DNA of 64,000 nucleotides from Geodermatophilus sp. DF01-2 (GCF_004571065.1 NZ_SPQN01000004.1:58486-122485); one strand, 5' to 3'. Shown: positions 32,902 to 41,684, counted from the stretch's first letter. A program made the numbers and translations. The notes: generated from the letters alone by a model not told the origin.

Positions 32902-34152
32902 TCACACGGCCTCTGCCTCCGGCCGTCGCGTCGTGTCCCGGACGTGATCCGAGGCTGGGGTGGGCTGAGGCACCAAGTCCTGGGTGGCCTGCGGGGACGG
33001 GTGAACCCGAACGGCGACCACGCAGAGGTCGTCGGCCAGGGTCTCATCGGCGAACGCGGTCACGGCGGACACCAGCGCCGCGACCACCTGGTCCACGGGA
33101 CGGCCGGAGTTGGCCAGGATGACCTCCCGAGCACGTTCCTCACCGAAGAGCTCCACCGAGCGGCCGGGGGCCCGCTGGACCGTGCGCCCCTCGGTGAGGC
33201 CGTCGGTGAAGAACAGGACGCCGGTTCCCGGCAGTAGCGGGGCATGTCCGGCCTCCAGGTCGAGGATCTCCCCGCTGACTCCCAACGGCACACCGACCCT
33301 GGCACCGGTCAGCGGTTTCCCGGTGTCGAGGTCCCAGGGGGCGTCGTGACCGGCTGCGGCCCAACGGACGCCGTGTCCCGGCGGGCCGATGTTGACGCAG
33401 ACCGCGGTGACGAAGCGAGAGGCGTCCGGACCGTTCTCCACCAACGCGGAGTTGGCGAGTCGCAACAGCTGCACCGGGTCGCCGGTGAACTGGGCGAAGG
33501 TGGACATCGCCGTGCGCACGAACGTGGCACACCGGGCGGCATCGAGCCCGTGTCCCACGACGTCGCCGACCACGACGATGGTGCTACCTCGAGGACCTTC
33601 CACGACGAGGTAGAAGTCACCGGCCACCACTCCCTCGGCGGGAGTGAAAGACGTCGCCAGGTGCAGGTTCGGCCGCTCCATCACCTGCGGCGGTGTCAAC
33701 GCAGAGCGCAGTGACTCCAACTCGGCCAGCTCGAACTCCTGCCGGTGGACCCGAAGGGCGAGAGTTCGTTCGCGCCGCAGCAATCGGGTGACCAGCCAGG
33801 CGACGCCGAAGAAGACCAGCGCCCGATTGACGGCAGCCACACCCAGATGGGTGCCGATCAGGTAAGAGTTCGAGGTGAGGAACTCGTCCAGCAGGAACAC
33901 CAGCATCGCGCCCGCTGCGGTCAGCAGTCCACCGCGCAGCTCGAACCAGAAGACTCCGAGCAGGATCGGGATCAGCGCATACAGGGAGACGGCCATGCCT
34001 GGCTCGTCGGTGAGTCGAATGCCGGTGAAGACCATGAGCAGGAGGACGACGAGAATGGCGACCCGCTTGCGTCGCTGAGTTCCTGATCCGCCCGACGACA
34101 GCCCCTCCTCACGGGGCGCGCGAGGGCCCGCGGAACCTGCTGCCCGGGACAT
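32902..34152 (-). CDS. SpoIIE-type PP2C phosphatase with N-terminal membrane domain
   Basis: 416 residues from ATG 34152. Residues about 30-140 form three or four membrane helices (VAILVVLLLMVFTGI, AVSLYALIPILLGVFWFELR, GGLLTAAGAMLVFLLDEFL); then a linking helix and a phosphatase domain with the PP2C/SpoIIE signatures TSFTPAEGVVAGDFYLVVEG, GDVVGHGLDAARCATFVR, GHDAPWDLDTG and LLFFTDGLTEGR-like GVLFFTDGLTEG. Metal-binding aspartates are present. Such proteins dephosphorylate anti-anti-sigma or similar partners; none is encoded nearby. Opposite in strand to the flagellar operons on both sides. Confidence 0.9.
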   Translation of the reverse strand: MSRAAGSAGPRAPREEGLSSGGSGTQRRKRVAILVVLLLMVFTGIRLTDEPGMAVSLYALIPILLGVFWFELRGGLLTAAGAMLVFLLDEFLTSNSYLIGTHLGVAAVNRALVFFGVAWLVTRLLRRERTLALRVHRQEFELAELESLRSALTPPQVMERPNLHLATSFTPAEGVVAGDFYLVVEGPRGSTIVVVGDVVGHGLDAARCATFVRTAMSTFAQFTGDPVQLLRLANSALVENGPDASRFVTAVCVNIGPPGHGVRWAAAGHDAPWDLDTGKPLTGARVGVPLGVSGEILDLEAGHAPLLPGTGVLFFTDGLTEGRTVQRAPGRSVELFGEERAREVILANSGRPVDQVVAALVSAVTAFADETLADDLCVVAVRVHPSPQATQDLVPQPTPASDHVRDTTRRPEAEAV

Positions 34153-34523
34153 CGGGCCCAACCTAGCAGTGGACGAGAGCACCACACACCAACCAGGGCG
34201 AGCCCGGCCGGAGCACCGGCGGCATCCGGACCAGTCGGAGGACCCCCACCGCCATCGGCGTCACCAGCCTGGGCGTCGTGGTCGACGTCCTGATCGCTCC
34301 GGAGAATCCCTCCCGTCACACGCGACGCGTTCACCTCATCGGCCGATTCCGGTCACTCGAGTCGTGGAACCTGGTCACCCCGGTCGCGGCGGACGCCGAT
34401 GACTGCAGAGCACGGAGAGCGCACCCCTCGCCACGGATCGGCGGACCCTGCACTCGCTCGCGAGTGCCTCCTGCGTACCCGGAGGCCGATCGTGTCCCGC
34501 TGCTCTGCCCGAGGAACCGCCCG
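34153..34523. other. Intergenic interval upstream of flgB
   Basis: 371 bases between the divergent phosphatase and flgB starts. A frame open over most of it has no coding character. A GCCGATCG near 34482 lacks a matching -35, so no sigma28 promoter can be claimed; the flgB operon is probably read by another sigma factor. CTCGCTCGCGAG (about 34452) is a small palindrome. Confidence 0.5.
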
Positions 34524-34871
34524 ATGATCGGGGACGTCACCTCGTCGGCCCTGCACACCGCTCTCAACGGGCTCGCCCAGCGGCAGCGGGTCACCGCCGA
34601 CAACATCGCGAACCTGCAGACGCCAGGCTTCCTCGCCGGCCGCGTCGACTTCGAGTCCGGCCTGCGCGGCGCGCTGTCCGACGGCCGGACGTCGGCCGCC
34701 TCGACGGCCACGGTGCGCCGCTCGCTGGAGCCGACCCGCATGGACGGCAACAACGTGAACCTCGACGCCGAGACCGTCATCGCCACCGAGACCGGCCTGC
34801 GCTACCAGCTGGCGCTGGGCGCCCTCGGCGGCAAGTACGACGTCATGCGCACCGCACTGCGGACGGCGTGA
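34524..34871 (+). CDS. flgB: Flagellar basal-body rod protein FlgB
   Basis: Proximal rod subunit, 115 residues. ATG 34524 after GAGGA; MIGDVTSSALHTALNGLAQR, VTADNIANLQTPGFLAGRVD (rod signature), NNVNLDAETVIATETGLRYQ and the C-terminal YDVMRTALRTA are diagnostic. First gene of flgB-flgC-fliE-fliF-fliG-fliH-fliI. Overlaps flgC by 4 bases. Confidence 0.95.
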   Translation: MIGDVTSSALHTALNGLAQRQRVTADNIANLQTPGFLAGRVDFESGLRGALSDGRTSAASTATVRRSLEPTRMDGNNVNLDAETVIATETGLRYQLALGALGGKYDVMRTALRTA

Positions 34872-35278
34872 CGATGAGCGTCTTCGACTCGCTGGGCATC
34901 TCCGGCTCCGGGCTGCTCGTCCACCGCAAGTGGCTGGACGCCGTCTCCGACAACATCGCCAACATCAACAACGTCACCTCGACCGACCAGGACGCGTTCC
35001 AGGAGCGGTTGATCGTGGCGCAGGCGGTCGACTACGGATCCGGCGAGGGCGGCGTCCGCGTGGCCCGGGCCGAGTACGGCAGCGCCGAGGGCCGGCTGGT
35101 CCACGAGCCGGACCACCCGCTCGCCGACGCCAACGGCTACGTCAGGTATCCGGACATCGACCTGGGCGACCAGATGACCCAGCTGATCATGGCGCAGCGC
35201 GGCTACCAGGCGAACCTCGCCGTCGTCGAGCGCGCCACCACCGCCTACCAGGCCGCCCTGGCGCTCGGGAAGGGCTGA
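34868..35278 (+). CDS. flgC: Flagellar basal-body rod protein FlgC
   Basis: Rod subunit, 136 residues. GTG 34868 in the flgB stop. VFDSLGISGSGLLVHRKWLD, AVSDNIANINNV, YVRYPDIDLGDQMTQLIMAQ, RGYQANLAVVERATTAYQAA. Typical length and order; next gene begins one base after its stop. Confidence 0.95.
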   Translation: MTMSVFDSLGISGSGLLVHRKWLDAVSDNIANINNVTSTDQDAFQERLIVAQAVDYGSGEGGVRVARAEYGSAEGRLVHEPDHPLADANGYVRYPDIDLGDQMTQLIMAQRGYQANLAVVERATTAYQAALALGKG

Positions 35279-35279
35279 C

Positions 35280-35609
35280 ATGACCTCGCCCATCGGCGGC
35301 ATCTCGTTCCCGTCCGCGATCCCCGCGGTCGGCGGGCTCTCGGGGACGACCGGCGCCGACGCCGCCGCCCCGGCGACCGCGGCCGGCGACGGGGGCTTCG
35401 CCGCCGTCCTCGCGTCGTCGGTCGACCGGCTGCAGTCGGTGCAGTCGACGTCCGACGCCCTCGCGGTCCAGGCCGCCACCGGCGACCTGCGCGACGTGCA
35501 CGACTACATGATCGCGGCCAACGAGGCGAAGCTCGCCACCGAGATGGTCGTGACCCTCAAGAACAAGGCCGTCGAGGCCTTCAACGAGATCATGAGGATG
35601 CCGGTCTGA
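35280..35609 (+). CDS. fliE: Flagellar hook-basal body protein FliE
   Basis: Joins the MS ring to the rod. 109 residues; Ala/Gly-rich N-terminus, then FAAVLASSVDRLQSVQSTSD, DVHDYMIAANEAKLATEMVV and TLKNKAVEAFNEIMRMPV, the conserved C-terminal helix. The stop shares a base with the fliF start (TGATG). Confidence 0.95.
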   Translation: MTSPIGGISFPSAIPAVGGLSGTTGADAAAPATAAGDGGFAAVLASSVDRLQSVQSTSDALAVQAATGDLRDVHDYMIAANEAKLATEMVVTLKNKAVEAFNEIMRMPV

Positions 35610-37210
35610 TGCCTGCCGCCCTCGCCGGGCCGCTGGAGCGCATCCGCTCCGCGCTGTCCACGATCAGCCTGGGTCAGCGGGTCGTCATCGGCCTCCTGAC
35701 CGTGGGGCTGGTCCTCGGCGGGTTCTTCTTCTACCGGTGGATCACCGCCCCCACCTACGCCCCGCTGTTCTCCAACCTGGCCTCCACCGACGCGTCGGCG
35801 ATCGTCGAGGAGCTGGGCGCCGCCGGCGTCGCCTACGAGCTCGCCGACGGCGGCGCGACGATCATGGTGCCCAACGAGCAGGTCTACGACCTGCGGCTGT
35901 CGATGAGCGGCAAGGGCCTGCCCGCAGGCAACGACACCGGGTACGCGCTGCTCGACGAGCAGGGGATCACCACCAGCGAGTTCCAGCAGCAGGTCTCCTA
36001 CCAGCGCGCCCTGCAGGACGAGCTGGCCAAGACCCTGGAGTCGCTGGAGGGCGTGCGCACCGCGGTGGTGCACGTGGCCCTGCCCGAGGACGAGGTCTTC
36101 GTGTCCGACGAGCAGGAGCCCACCGCCTCGGTACTGCTCGACCTGGCGCCGGGCACGTCGCTGGGCAGCGGCCAGGTGCAGGCGGTCACCAACCTGGTCT
36201 CCTCGAGCATCGAGGGCATGGACCCCGAGCAGGTCACCGTCGCCGACTCCTCCGGTGCGGTGCTCTCCGCCCCCGGCCAGGGCGTGACCGCCGCCGCCGG
36301 CGACGCCCGGTCGCAGATGGAGCAGGACTACGAGGCCCGGCTCGCGGCCAACGCCCAGGCCGTCCTCGACCCGATCCTCGGCCCCGGCCGGGCCCGGGTC
36401 TCGGTGCGCGCCGACCTGGACCTCGACCAGCGGAACACCACCTCGGAGACCCACGTCTACGAGGAGGGCACCCCGCCCATCTCGGAGAGCACGACGACCG
36501 AGGAGTACACCGGCAACGGCGCCGCCGTCGGCGGCGTCCTCGGGCCGGAGAACCAGCCCGACGCCGCGGGCGGGGCCGGGGAGTCCTCCTACAACAAGGA
36601 GTCCACGACCTCGAACAATGCCGTCGGCACGGTCGTCGAGACCGTCGAGGCCGCGCCAGGCACGATCAACCGGCTCACCGTCTCCGTCGTCATGGACGAG
36701 GCCGTCGCCGGCAACCTCAACCAGGCGCAGATCCAGGACCTCGTCGGCAACGCCGTCGGCCTCGACGTCGCGCGCGGTGACGACATCACCGTCGCCTCGA
36801 TGGCGTTCGACACCACCGCCGCCGACCGGGCGGCCGAGGAGCTGGCCGCGGCCGCGGAGGCCGAGCGCCAGGCCCAGCTGTGGTCGATGGTCAAGACCGG
36901 TGGCATCGCCCTCGGCATCGCCCTGCTCGTCCTCGTCGTCTGGCTGCGCTCCCGGCGCCGGGAGTACGGCGAGGAGGACGACTACGAGCCGCTGGAGCTC
37001 ACCGACGACGTGCTGGCCGAGCTCGACCGCATCCGCATCGAGAGCACGCGGGCGGTGCCGGTCGCCGACAACGCCGCGCTGGAGCTCGAGGCCGCCGAGC
37101 GGGCCCGGGTCCGTGGGGAGATCGCCGCCATGGTCAGCGAGAAGCCCGACGAGGTCGCCGCCATGCTGCGCGGCTGGTTGAGCGAGAGCGGGACCGGAGG
37201 CAAGGCATGA
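35609..37210 (+). CDS. fliF: Flagellar MS-ring protein FliF
   Basis: Inner-membrane ring of the basal body and base of the export gate. 533 residues with two membrane helices: VVIGLLTVGLVLGGFFFYRW near residue 30 and GGIALGIALLVLVVWLR near 435. YscJ-type domain AELYAPLFSNL-like YAPLFSNLASTDASAIVEEL, SEFQQQVSYQRALQDELAKT, VRTAVVHVALPEDEVFVSDE. C-terminal EVAAMLRGWLSE is the FliG-binding tail. Start ATG 35609; overlaps fliG by 4 bases. Confidence 0.96.
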   Translation: MPAALAGPLERIRSALSTISLGQRVVIGLLTVGLVLGGFFFYRWITAPTYAPLFSNLASTDASAIVEELGAAGVAYELADGGATIMVPNEQVYDLRLSMSGKGLPAGNDTGYALLDEQGITTSEFQQQVSYQRALQDELAKTLESLEGVRTAVVHVALPEDEVFVSDEQEPTASVLLDLAPGTSLGSGQVQAVTNLVSSSIEGMDPEQVTVADSSGAVLSAPGQGVTAAAGDARSQMEQDYEARLAANAQAVLDPILGPGRARVSVRADLDLDQRNTTSETHVYEEGTPPISESTTTEEYTGNGAAVGGVLGPENQPDAAGGAGESSYNKESTTSNNAVGTVVETVEAAPGTINRLTVSVVMDEAVAGNLNQAQIQDLVGNAVGLDVARGDDITVASMAFDTTAADRAAEELAAAAEAERQAQLWSMVKTGGIALGIALLVLVVWLRSRRREYGEEDDYEPLELTDDVLAELDRIRIESTRAVPVADNAALELEAAERARVRGEIAAMVSEKPDEVAAMLRGWLSESGTGGKA

Positions 37211-38292
37211 CGCTGGCGTCCGTCGAGCAGATGGTCGGGATGGTCCCGGCTCCCCAGCAGACCGCCGTCCTGCCGGCGGTGCGGCAGCCAGCGGCGATGC
37301 CGGGCCTGCGCAAGGCGGCCGTGTTCATCGCGCAGCTGTCCAAGGAGGAGGCCGGCGCGCTGCTGGCCAAGATGCGCCCGCGCGAGGTCGAGCTGGTGAC
37401 CCGCGAGCTGATGAAGCTCGGGACGGTCGAGCCCGACGACGTCGACGGCGTCCTCGAGGAGTTCCACCACCTCATGACCGCCCAGCGGTTCGTCGGGCGG
37501 GGCGGCGTGGAGTTCGCCCGCGAGATCCTCGCGGCGGGTCTCGGCGAGGACAAGGCCGACGGCATCCTGTCCCGGCTCAACGTCGTCTACACCGAGGTGC
37601 CTTTCGCCTCGCTGCGCAACGCCGACGTCCGCCAGCTGGTGACCTTCCTCAAGGACGAGCACCCGCAGGTCATCGCACTGGTGCTGGCGCACCTGACCGC
37701 CGCGCAGTCGGCCGAGGTGCTCTCCGGCTTCGCGCCCGAGCAGCAGGCCGCGGTCGCGCACCGCATCGCGACCATGGACCGCACCTCCCCGGAGATGGTC
37801 CGCCTCGTCGAGGAGGAGCTCGGCCGCCGCATGGGCTCGCTACTGGCCCACCAGGACATGAGCACCGTCGGCGGCGTCGAGACCCTCGTCGAGATCATCA
37901 ACCGCTCGCCGCGGCCGACCGAGCGCTCGATCCTCGAGTGGCTCGACAGCACCGACCCCGAGCTCGCCGAGCAGGTCCGCGCGCAGATGTTCGTCTTCGA
38001 GGACATCGTCACCATCGACGACCGCTCGCTGCAGCTGGTGCTGCGCGAGGTCGAGGCCAACGACCTGGCGACCGCGCTCAAGGGCGTGCGCCCCGACGTC
38101 CGGGACAAGGTCGTCCGGAACCTGTCGGAGCGTGCGGCCGAGAACCTCGCCGAGGAGATCGAGCTGCTCGGCCCGGTGCGCACCCGGACCGTCGAGGAGG
38201 CCCAGGCCAAGGTCGTCGGCGTCATCCGCACCCTGGAGGAGCAGGGCGTGCTGACCATCTCGCGGGGCGGTGAGGACGATTTCGTCGCCTGA
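37207..38292 (+). CDS. fliG: Flagellar motor switch protein FliG
   Basis: C-ring protein on the MS ring that transmits torque. 361 residues, full length: N-terminal GLRKAAVFIAQLSKEEAGAL, middle EHPQVIALVLAHLTAAQSAE with EHPQ-type motif, C-terminal FVFEDIVTIDDRSLQLVLRE and DVRDKVVRNLSERAAENLAE (charged torque helix). ATG 37207 in the fliF stop. A family A repeat separates it from fliH, the only large gap in the operon. Confidence 0.96.
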   Translation: MTLASVEQMVGMVPAPQQTAVLPAVRQPAAMPGLRKAAVFIAQLSKEEAGALLAKMRPREVELVTRELMKLGTVEPDDVDGVLEEFHHLMTAQRFVGRGGVEFAREILAAGLGEDKADGILSRLNVVYTEVPFASLRNADVRQLVTFLKDEHPQVIALVLAHLTAAQSAEVLSGFAPEQQAAVAHRIATMDRTSPEMVRLVEEELGRRMGSLLAHQDMSTVGGVETLVEIINRSPRPTERSILEWLDSTDPELAEQVRAQMFVFEDIVTIDDRSLQLVLREVEANDLATALKGVRPDVRDKVVRNLSERAAENLAEEIELLGPVRTRTVEEAQAKVVGVIRTLEEQGVLTISRGGEDDFVA

Positions 38293-38372
38293 AAGAGGAC
38301 CCCTTGAAGGACCCCGCCCTCCCCACCCCTCGCAAGCTCGGGGCGGGTCCCTGGACGGGGCCGGCGAAGGCT
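38293..38372 (+). repeat. Dispersed repeat family A inside the flagellar operon
   Basis: Begins right after the fliG stop: AAGAGGACCCCTTGAAGGAC, CCCGCCCTCCCCACCCCTCG, CAAGCTCGGGGCGGGTCCCT, GGACGGGGCC. Nearly the same order as the copies at 9052 and 53833. It lies between genes that are otherwise overlapping, and can fold into a stem that could reduce expression of fliH and fliI. Confidence 0.8.
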
Positions 38373-38374
38373 CG

Positions 38375-39139
38375 GTGACGAGCGCCCGCACCGGTCGTGC
38401 ACCGCGGGAGTCCGCGCTGCTGCGCGGCGGCACCGCCGCGCAGGCCGCGCCGCGCGCCCCGTACACACGGGCGGTCCCGGTGCCGGCGCAGCCGACCGGC
38501 GAGCGGCGGACGACGGTGCGCCGCGCGGCCGACGTGCCGGTGCCGAACGGTCGCCCCTCCTTCCGCCTCGGCGACGTCTACGCCGAGGAGCTGGCCCGGC
38601 TGCGCGAGCACGCCCGCCAGGAGGGCTACGCCGTCGGCCACGCCGAGGGTGTCCAGGCCGCCGGCGCCGTCGTCGCCGAGGCCGAGCGGGCCGCCGAGGC
38701 GCGCCTGGCCGAGGTGCAGGCCCGCTGGGAGCGGCGGCTGGTCTCGGCCACCGCGGCGCTGGGCGCGGCCGTGACCCGGCTGGAGGAGGCCGCCCTCCCG
38801 GTCGCCGAGGACGTCCGCGACTCGGTCGTCACGATCGTGCTGACCCTCGTCGAGGACCTGCTCTGCCGCGAGCTCGCCCTCGCCGACTCGCCCGTGATGG
38901 ACGCCGTCCGCCGGGCGCTGACCCTGTGCCCGGCCGACGCGCCCACCGTCGTCCGGCTGCACCCCGACGACCTCGCCGAGATCCCGGCCGAGGCGCTGGC
39001 CGAGCTGCCCGACACGGTGCGGGTCGTCGGCGACCTCTCCGTCGAGCGCGCCGGCGCGGTCGCCGAGACCGGCTCCTGCCGCGTCGACGCGCAGCTGGGC
39101 GCCGCGCTCGAGCGGGTCCGGGCGGTGCTGGCCCCGTGA
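38375..39139 (+). CDS. fliH: Flagellar export stator FliH
   Basis: Regulator of the FliI ATPase. 254 residues from GTG 38375, just after the repeat. Disordered Arg/Ala-rich first 90 residues, then FRLGDVYAEELARLREHARQ, EGYAVGHAEGVQAAG (E/GxxxG helix typical of FliH), coiled coil, and a C-terminal TVVRLHPDDLAEIPAEAL plus GSCRVDAQLGAALERVRAVL. An upstream frame runs through the repeat but cannot be a real N-terminus. Overlaps fliI by 4 bases. Confidence 0.9.
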   Translation: MTSARTGRAPRESALLRGGTAAQAAPRAPYTRAVPVPAQPTGERRTTVRRAADVPVPNGRPSFRLGDVYAEELARLREHARQEGYAVGHAEGVQAAGAVVAEAERAAEARLAEVQARWERRLVSATAALGAAVTRLEEAALPVAEDVRDSVVTIVLTLVEDLLCRELALADSPVMDAVRRALTLCPADAPTVVRLHPDDLAEIPAEALAELPDTVRVVGDLSVERAGAVAETGSCRVDAQLGAALERVRAVLAP

Positions 39140-40443
39140 CCACGGGGCTGCTCGACCGCGCCCGCGCGGCGGCCCGCCCGCAGGTCACCGGCTCGGTCGT
39201 CGGCGCGATGGGCCTGACCCTCTCCGTCGAGGGGGTTCCGGCCGCCGTCGGCGACCTGGTGGAGATCAACCCGTCACCGCGCGGTGGCCTGCTCGCCGAG
39301 GTCGTCGCCGTCGCCCGCGAGCGGCTCACCTGCATGCCGCTCGGCGAGCTCTCCGGCGTGCACGCCGGCGCGCGGGTGCGGGCCACCGGCATGCCGCTGC
39401 AGGTGCCGGTGGGCGAGGCGCTGCTCGGCCGGGTGCTCGACGGCCTGGGCCGGCCGGTGGACGGCGGCCCGCCGCTGGACCCGTCGCTGGAGTTCGTCGA
39501 CCTGGCCAGCGAGACGCCGCACGCGCTGTCGCGCACCCGCGTCGAGGAGCCGCTGACCTTCGGCGTCCGGGCCCTGGACACCCTCGTCCCCTGCGGCAAG
39601 GGCCAGCGGCTGGGCATCTTCGCCGGCTCCGGCGTGGGGAAGTCGACGTTGCTGGCCCAGATCACCCGCGGCACCGACGCCGACGTCCGGGTCATCGGGC
39701 TGATCGGCGAGCGGGGCCGCGAGGTGCGCGAGTTCCTCGAGGAGAACCTCGGCGCGGAGGGGATGGCGCGCACGGTCGTCGTCGTCGCCACCTCCGACGA
39801 GCCCCCGCTGGTGCGGCTCAAGGCGGCGTTCGTCGCCACCCGCATCGCCGAGGGGTTCCGCGACCAGGGCCGCGACGTGCTGCTGATGATGGACTCGATC
39901 ACCCGCACGGCGATGGCCCAGCGCGAGGTCGGCCTGTCGGCCGGCGAGCCGCCGGCCACCCGCGGGTACCCGCCGAGCGTCTTCGCGATGATGCCGAAGC
40001 TGCTGGAGAAGGCCGGGACGGCGTCGGTCGGCTCGATCACCGGGCTCTACACCGTGCTGGTGGACGGCGACGACCACAACGAGCCGATCGCCGACACCGC
40101 CCGCTCCATCCTCGACGGGCACGTGGTGCTCACCCGCAAGCTGGCCACCGCCGGCCACTTCCCCGCGATCGACGTACTGGAGTCGATCTCCCGGGTGGCC
40201 ACCGCGGTCGTCCCGCCGCCGCAGATGGCCGACGCCCGCGAGGTGCGCCGGCTCCTGGGCGCGCTGCGCGACGTCAAGGAGCTCATCGAGATCGGCGCCT
40301 ACCAGGCGGGCACCGACCCGCTGGTCGACCGGGCCCGACAGCTCGCGCCGGCGATCGAGTCGTTCCTGCAGCAGCCCACCGGCGAGCTGACCCCGGCCGG
40401 CGAGTCGTGGGCGTGGCTCAACCGCATCGTCAGGTCGGCGTGA
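39136..40443 (+). CDS. fliI: Flagellum-specific ATPase FliI
   Basis: Energises the flagellar type III export system. 435 residues. Walker A GIFAGSGVGKSTLLAQITRG, Walker B VLLMMDSITRTAMAQREVGL, then GEPPATRGYPPSVFAMMPKL with GSITGLYTVLVDGDDHNEP (F1-ATPase-like). GTG 39136. Its TGA overlaps the GTG of the chimeric gene that begins as fliJ. Complete and apparently active. Confidence 0.96.
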   Translation: MTTGLLDRARAAARPQVTGSVVGAMGLTLSVEGVPAAVGDLVEINPSPRGGLLAEVVAVARERLTCMPLGELSGVHAGARVRATGMPLQVPVGEALLGRVLDGLGRPVDGGPPLDPSLEFVDLASETPHALSRTRVEEPLTFGVRALDTLVPCGKGQRLGIFAGSGVGKSTLLAQITRGTDADVRVIGLIGERGREVREFLEENLGAEGMARTVVVVATSDEPPLVRLKAAFVATRIAEGFRDQGRDVLLMMDSITRTAMAQREVGLSAGEPPATRGYPPSVFAMMPKLLEKAGTASVGSITGLYTVLVDGDDHNEPIADTARSILDGHVVLTRKLATAGHFPAIDVLESISRVATAVVPPPQMADAREVRRLLGALRDVKELIEIGAYQAGTDPLVDRARQLAPAIESFLQQPTGELTPAGESWAWLNRIVRSA

Positions 40444-41684
40444 GACGGCCCGCCTTCCGGCTGCAGCCGGTTCTCGAGCTGCGCCGCACCGAGGAGCGGG
40501 CCGCCGCGCTGGCCGCCGCCGAGGCCGCCCGCCGAGAGCTGGCCGCGCGCGAGGCGGGCCGGGATGCGGCAGCCGTCGCGCTCGCCGCCGACCGGGAGGA
40601 GCTGCAGCGGCGCACCGCCGAGCGGGACGGCCGCCAGGAGACCCTGGCCGAGCTCACCGCCCGGCTCGACGCCGCCCGCGGGAACGACGCCGACCTGCCG
40701 GCGCGGGTGCGGCGGCTGACCGAGGCCGCGGAGCGCTGCGAGGCCGTGGTCGCGGCCGTGGCCGAGGAGCTGCGCGACCGGGCCGCCGCCGAGACCGCAC
40801 GCGAGACAGCGGGAGCGCGCGCCGCCGCAGCCACGTTCGCCGACCTCCTCGACGCCGCGGACGCTCTGCTGGACGCGGGCGAGCTGACGGCTCTCGAGCG
40901 ACGGCTCCGGGAGCACGACGACGCCCGCTCGGTCGTCGCCGGCACCCTCGCCGACCCCGAGCTGACCGACCTGCCCGAGCGGCCCGACGTCCCCGCCCTC
41001 CAGGAGCGTTGCGCGGAGCTGACCGCCCGCCGGGAGGAGGCCGTCGCCGCACTCGACCAGGCCCGCCGCTGCACAGGAGCCCTCGACGTGCTGGCCGGCG
41101 AGGTCGTCTCCGCCGAGGTGGAGCTCGCCGAGCGCCACGCCCGGGCCGGTCGGGTCTCCGCCCTGGCCGACCTGGTCAACGGCCGCGGCGGCAACACGCT
41201 GCGGATGCGGCTGCAGTCCTTCGTGCTCGCCGCCCGCCTCGAGCAGGTCGCCGAGGTCGCCAGCCGGCAGCTGCAGGAGATGTCCGACGGCCGCTACACG
41301 TTCCTGCACAGCGACGCGCAGGCCCGGCACGGCGCCCGCGGCGGCCTGGGCCTGGACGTCTTCGACGAGTACACGGGCACCCGGCGTCCCACCAAGACCC
41401 TCTCCGGCGGGGAGAGCTTCATGGCGTCGCTGGCCCTCGCCCTCGGGCTCGCCGACGTCGTCACCGCCGAGGCCGGCGGCGTCCAGATGGACACGCTCTT
41501 CGTCGACGAGGGGTTCGGCACGCTCGACGCGCGGGCCCTCGACGCGGTGATGAACGTGCTCGACGAGCTGCGCCGCGGCGGCCGGACGGTCGGTGTCATC
41601 AGTCACCTCGAGGAGCTGCGCACCCGCATCCCCACCCGGCTGGAGGTCGTCGCCGGCCGGCACGGGTCGCGCGTGGCCGGCTGA
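40440..41684 (+). CDS. Chimeric gene: FliJ start fused to C-terminal half of an SbcC/Rad50-like ATPase
   Basis: 414 residues, one unbroken frame. Residues 1 to about 35 (VRRPAFRLQPVLELRRTEER and AAALAAAEAARREL) are a FliJ N-terminus and the GTG overlaps fliI by 4 bases exactly as fliJ does. From about residue 40 the coiled coil (GRDAAAVALAADREELQRRT) and then LEQVAEVASRQLQEMSDGRY, LSGGESFMASLALALGLADV (residue about 321), MDTLFVDEGFGTLD (Walker B, about 351) and RTVGVISHLEELRTRIPTRL are SbcC lobe II. Walker A and the zinc hook are absent, so it cannot be a working SbcC, and FliJ is incomplete. The rest of the flagellar operon does not follow. Confidence 0.85.
   Translation: MRRPAFRLQPVLELRRTEERAAALAAAEAARRELAAREAGRDAAAVALAADREELQRRTAERDGRQETLAELTARLDAARGNDADLPARVRRLTEAAERCEAVVAAVAEELRDRAAAETARETAGARAAAATFADLLDAADALLDAGELTALERRLREHDDARSVVAGTLADPELTDLPERPDVPALQERCAELTARREEAVAALDQARRCTGALDVLAGEVVSAEVELAERHARAGRVSALADLVNGRGGNTLRMRLQSFVLAARLEQVAEVASRQLQEMSDGRYTFLHSDAQARHGARGGLGLDVFDEYTGTRRPTKTLSGGESFMASLALALGLADVVTAEAGGVQMDTLFVDEGFGTLDARALDAVMNVLDELRRGGRTVGVISHLEELRTRIPTRLEVVAGRHGSRVAG

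Noticed and set aside
34482..34489. GCCGATCG upstream of flgB as sigma28 -10
   Set aside because: The -10 has two mismatches and the -35 position (GTGCC) does not fit.
40440..41684. Reading the gene as an ordinary FliJ
   Set aside because: FliJ proteins are about 150 residues and have no ABC signature or Walker B; the last 150 residues clearly belong to SbcC.
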